In this document: one piece after another, positions 5,399 through 7,358 of the stretch | How the letters are laid out: each line of letters opens with the position of its first letter | Position numbering within the stretch: position 1 is the stretch's first letter | Assembly (NCBI GenBank): GCA_937916185.1 | Contig: CALGGD010000341.1 | Location: 1 to 7,358, forward strand | DNA from: an uncultured Oxalobacter sp. | Lineage (GTDB): Bacteria; Pseudomonadota; Gammaproteobacteria; Burkholderiales; Burkholderiaceae_D | Length of the DNA: 7,358 nt | Direction of reading: 5' to 3' | Position numbers and translations under genes: made by a program | The notes under the pieces: model-generated | The model's input: only the letters and a program-made list of their open reading frames with translations | Told to the model about the DNA's origin: nothing | Databases searched by the model: none

Positions 5399-6364
5399 AT
5401 GTCTGACCACAAAATGAAGATTTTTTCTGGCAATGCAAATCCGACGCTGGCTTCACGGGTCGCCAGCCGGTTGGGAATCCCTTTGGGTAAATCGCTTGTC
5501 ACCAAGTTTTCTGATGGCGAGGTCCGTGTTGAACTGAAAGAAAACGTCCGTGGCAAGGATGTCTTCATCATCCAGCCGACCTGCGCGCCGACCAATGACA
5601 ACCTGATGGAAATCCTGTTGATGGTCGATGCGCTGAAACGGGCCTCTGCAGAACGGATCACCGCCTGCATCCCTTATTTCGGCTATGCCCGGCAGGACCG
5701 CCGTCCCCGTTCCACCCGTGTTGCGATTTCCGCCCGTGTGGTCGCGAATATGCTGGAGCGTGTCGGTGTTGACCGGGTCATCATCATTGATGTCCATGCC
5801 GACCAGATCCAAGGGTTCTTTGATGTCCCTGTTGATAATATCTATGCCTCTCCTGTCCTGCTCAGGGACCTGAAGAAAAAGAGCTATAAGAACCTGGTTG
5901 TCGTCTCTCCTGACATCGGGGGGGTTGTCCGCGCCCGCGCATTGGCGGAACGTCTGGGCTGTGAGCTGTCCATCATCGACAAGCGCCGTCCAAGACCCAA
6001 TGAGTCAGAAGTCATGAACCTGATTGGCAGTGTCAAAGGCAGGAACTGCGTCATCATGGATGATATGGTGGATACGGCAGGCACCCTGACCAAGGCGGCG
6101 GATTCCCTGAAGGAGCGGGGGGCGAAAATGGTTGTCGCCTATTGCACCCATCCCGTTCTGTCTGGCCCTGCCGTTGAACGTATTGCCGCCTCGTTGTTGG
6201 ATGAGCTGGTCGTCACGGATACGATTCCGCTGTCTGACCTTGCCAGGAAATGCAGCAAGATCAGGCAGGTTTCCTGTGATGAGCTGTTGGCGGAAACGAT
6301 ACGCCGGGTCAGTTCCGGTGAATCGGTCATGCAGTTCCTGCAGGATATGATCAACAACAGCTGA
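5399..6364 (+). CDS. prs: Ribose-phosphate pyrophosphokinase (PRPP synthetase)
   Basis: This cytoplasmic enzyme makes PRPP from ribose 5-phosphate and ATP, feeding purine, pyrimidine, histidine, tryptophan and NAD synthesis. At 321 residues it is close to the usual 315. Visible family parts are IFSGNANP near the N-terminus, FSDGE (37-41), [20 protein letters not shown] (49-68), the ATP-contacting YARQDRR (96-102), [12 protein letters not shown] (131-142), [12 protein letters not shown], the flexible-loop IDKRRP and the PRPP-binding loop [13 protein letters not shown] (218-230). The start is decided by GGAAAGAAG (5383-5391), well placed before ATG 5399; ATG 5378 would add seven unusual residues and ATG 5414 would be short. 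It is transcribed alone here and ends at a strong terminator, without rplY behind it. All catalytic motifs are intact. Confidence 0.97.
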   Translation: MSDHKMKIFSGNANPTLASRVASRLGIPLGKSLVTKFSDGEVRVELKENVRGKDVFIIQPTCAPTNDNLMEILLMVDALKRASAERITACIPYFGYARQDRRPRSTRVAISARVVANMLERVGVDRVIIIDVHADQIQGFFDVPVDNIYASPVLLRDLKKKSYKNLVVVSPDIGGVVRARALAERLGCELSIIDKRRPRPNESEVMNLIGSVKGRNCVIMDDMVDTAGTLTKAADSLKERGAKMVVAYCTHPVLSGPAVERIAASLLDELVVTDTIPLSDLARKCSKIRQVSCDELLAETIRRVSSGESVMQFLQDMINNS

Positions 6365-6386
6365 CAGTCAGGTTAGCCTGAAACTG
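6365..6386 (+). other. Small hairpin after the prs stop
   Basis: TCAGG (6368-6372) pairs with CCTGA (6377-6381) around a TTAG loop, and the outer CAG/CTG (6365-6367 with 6384-6386) can extend it across a two-base bulge. It has no T-run of its own and sits directly before the main terminator, so it may simply protect the 3' end of the prs message. Confidence 0.3.
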
Positions 6387-6387
6387 A

Positions 6388-6416
6388 AACGCCGTTCCGG
6401 AAGGACGGCGTTTTTT
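6388..6416 (+). terminator. Intrinsic terminator of prs
   Basis: AACGCCGTTCC and GGACGGCGTT form a GC-rich stem of ten pairs with one bulged T around a GGAA loop, followed by six T residues (6411-6416). It starts 24 nt after the prs stop and ends 18 nt before the pth stop on the other strand. In the - direction the stem is followed only by TTTCAGTTT, so it may act more weakly for pth. Confidence 0.92.
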
Positions 6417-6434
6417 GTCATTGAGCCCCCAGAT

Positions 6435-7013
6435 TCAGTTCGCGGTGTGCAGTTCCATCATGGCTTTTTCCATCTGGTCGCCGCAGACTTCCGGCATCAG
6501 GGGAATCGCCCGGTTGATGGCTTCGACAATCTTGTCCATGTCTTCATTGCGCGGGCGTTGCAGGACATAATCAATCACTGGAAGGTGTGCGTTGATGCTG
6601 CGGGGATGGCCGATGCCAAGCCGTAAGCGCCAGAAGTTCTGGGTGCCCAGTGCTTTCACAATGTCTTTGAGCCCATTGTGTCCACCGGTTGAGCCGGAAC
6701 GCTTGAGTTTTGCCTGACCGGGTTGGATATCCAGTTCGTCGTGGACAACGAGGATTTCCTCAGGCTTGATCTTGAAGAAACGGGCGATGGCACCGACAGC
6801 CAGACCGGAGCGGTTCATATAGGTCTGTGGCTTCCCCAGCAGTACATCTCCCCCGCCGATTTTGATTTTGGCGACCAAGGCGGAAAATTTGGCTTCTTTG
6901 TTCCAGCGGCTTTCAGTATTGAGGTTGTCAACAAACCAGAAACCGGCATTGTGGCGTGTCAGTTCATATTCAGGCCCTGGGTTTCCAAGACCGACAATCA
7001 TCCGGATGGTCAT
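6435..7013 (-). CDS. pth: Peptidyl-tRNA hydrolase
   Basis: Pth cleaves the ester bond of peptidyl-tRNAs released early from ribosomes, recycling tRNA in the cytoplasm; it is normally essential. The 192 residues match the usual length. Key sites are visible: IVGLGNPG with N11, TRHNAGFWFVD with the catalytic H21, TYMNRSG with N67, VVHDELD with D92, and the conserved SGSTGGHNGLKD (106-117) with N113. ATG 7013 gives the standard MTIRMIVGLGNPG start; an internal Met at residue 5 is less likely. The ribosome binding site is weak, and only 19 nt separate it from the stop of the DUF2288-like gene upstream, so the two probably share a transcript. It is convergent with prs, unlike the usual collinear prs-rplY-pth order. 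Confidence 0.97.
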   Translation of the reverse strand: MTIRMIVGLGNPGPEYELTRHNAGFWFVDNLNTESRWNKEAKFSALVAKIKIGGGDVLLGKPQTYMNRSGLAVGAIARFFKIKPEEILVVHDELDIQPGQAKLKRSGSTGGHNGLKDIVKALGTQNFWRLRLGIGHPRSINAHLPVIDYVLQRPRNEDMDKIVEAINRAIPLMPEVCGDQMEKAMMELHTAN

Positions 7014-7032
7014 GGTCGTGTTTCAATAAGCA

Positions 7033-7358
7033 TCAGCTTTTGCGGTGTTGGACAAGGATCCACGGTCTGACGACAACCGCCCATAGGGCAGGATTGGTGT
7101 CAGCCCAGATTTTCGCCTGTTCATCGGTCACCCGTTCAATTTCCCTTTTTTCTATCATGGCTTGGATGGCGTTCACATCGTCAGCTTCCATCAATTGGGC
7201 GACCTTGACCATATCCACGCTGTCGATGACAGAAATCAGTTTGCCGCCAGCAAAGAACCTTTCCAGTTCTTTCCAGCTGATTTTCGCCGTTTCCATGTTG
7301 ATGCGGGCATACTGCAGTTTTTCCTGTTCGGCTTTCAGGTCTATTGGCTTTTCGGAGG
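7033..7358 (-). CDS. DUF2288-like protein, 5' end beyond window
   Basis: The visible 108 codons read toward pth and stop at 7033-7035. The frame is open to the right edge: before METAKISWKELERFFAGG lies SEKPIDLKAEQEKLQYARIN without a stop. Because the part YARINMETAKISWKELERFF resembles the normal N-terminal motif of DUF2288 proteins, the internal ATG at 7296 is unlikely to be the start, and the gene begins outside the window. The end ALWAVVVRPWILVQ is also typical of that group. These are small soluble proteins of unknown function found mainly in proteobacteria. I see no catalytic motif. The family name is from memory of its pattern and not confirmed by a search. It probably heads or precedes pth in a common transcript. 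Confidence 0.78.
   Translation of the reverse strand, partial: SEKPIDLKAEQEKLQYARINMETAKISWKELERFFAGGKLISVIDSVDMVKVAQLMEADDVNAIQAMIEKREIERVTDEQAKIWADTNPALWAVVVRPWILVQHRKS

Overview
The window looks like a chromosomal segment of a proteobacterium with roughly even base composition, most likely a betaproteobacterium (Burkholderiales-like). The evidence is a PRPP synthetase with the beta/gamma-proteobacterial signature, a Pth of the same type, and a DUF2288-type protein beside pth. The exact genus cannot be read from the sequence. The right half is mostly housekeeping and the left half is accessory.

Left half, + strand. A leader rich in inverted repeats (1-279) precedes a tightly overlapping three-gene unit. 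Its genes are an ADP-ribosylglycohydrolase (280-1566), a 70-residue unknown protein that overlaps it by 11 nt (1556-1768), and a 386-residue unknown acidic protein joined by an ATGA overlap (1765-2925). The enzyme would remove ADP-ribose from a modified target; the two partners are unrecognised. After the third gene the same frame continues past a TGA for 37 more sense codons. It then runs into a broken piece of an IHF-alpha/HU-type DNA-binding gene (about 3040-3251), recognisable by its arm and C-terminal motifs and carrying a one-base frameshift. A stand-alone AAA ATPase with a DUF4143-type C-terminus follows (3318-4574).

Centre. A small secreted CAP-superfamily (SCP/YkwD-like) protein lies on the - strand (4611-5060), convergent with the ATPase. 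A 338-base divergent intergenic stretch with a perfect 15-nt palindrome separates it from prs.

Right half. prs (PRPP synthetase, 5399-6364, +) ends at a strong intrinsic terminator and converges on a - strand pair: pth (peptidyl-tRNA hydrolase, 6435-7013) and, upstream of it, a DUF2288-like gene that runs off the right edge. In many beta- and gammaproteobacteria prs, rplY (L25) and pth are collinear. Here rplY is absent between them and pth faces prs, which suggests local rearrangement.

The best candidate for an undescribed system is the ADP-ribosylglycohydrolase / 70-aa / 386-aa unit. Its function is inference only.
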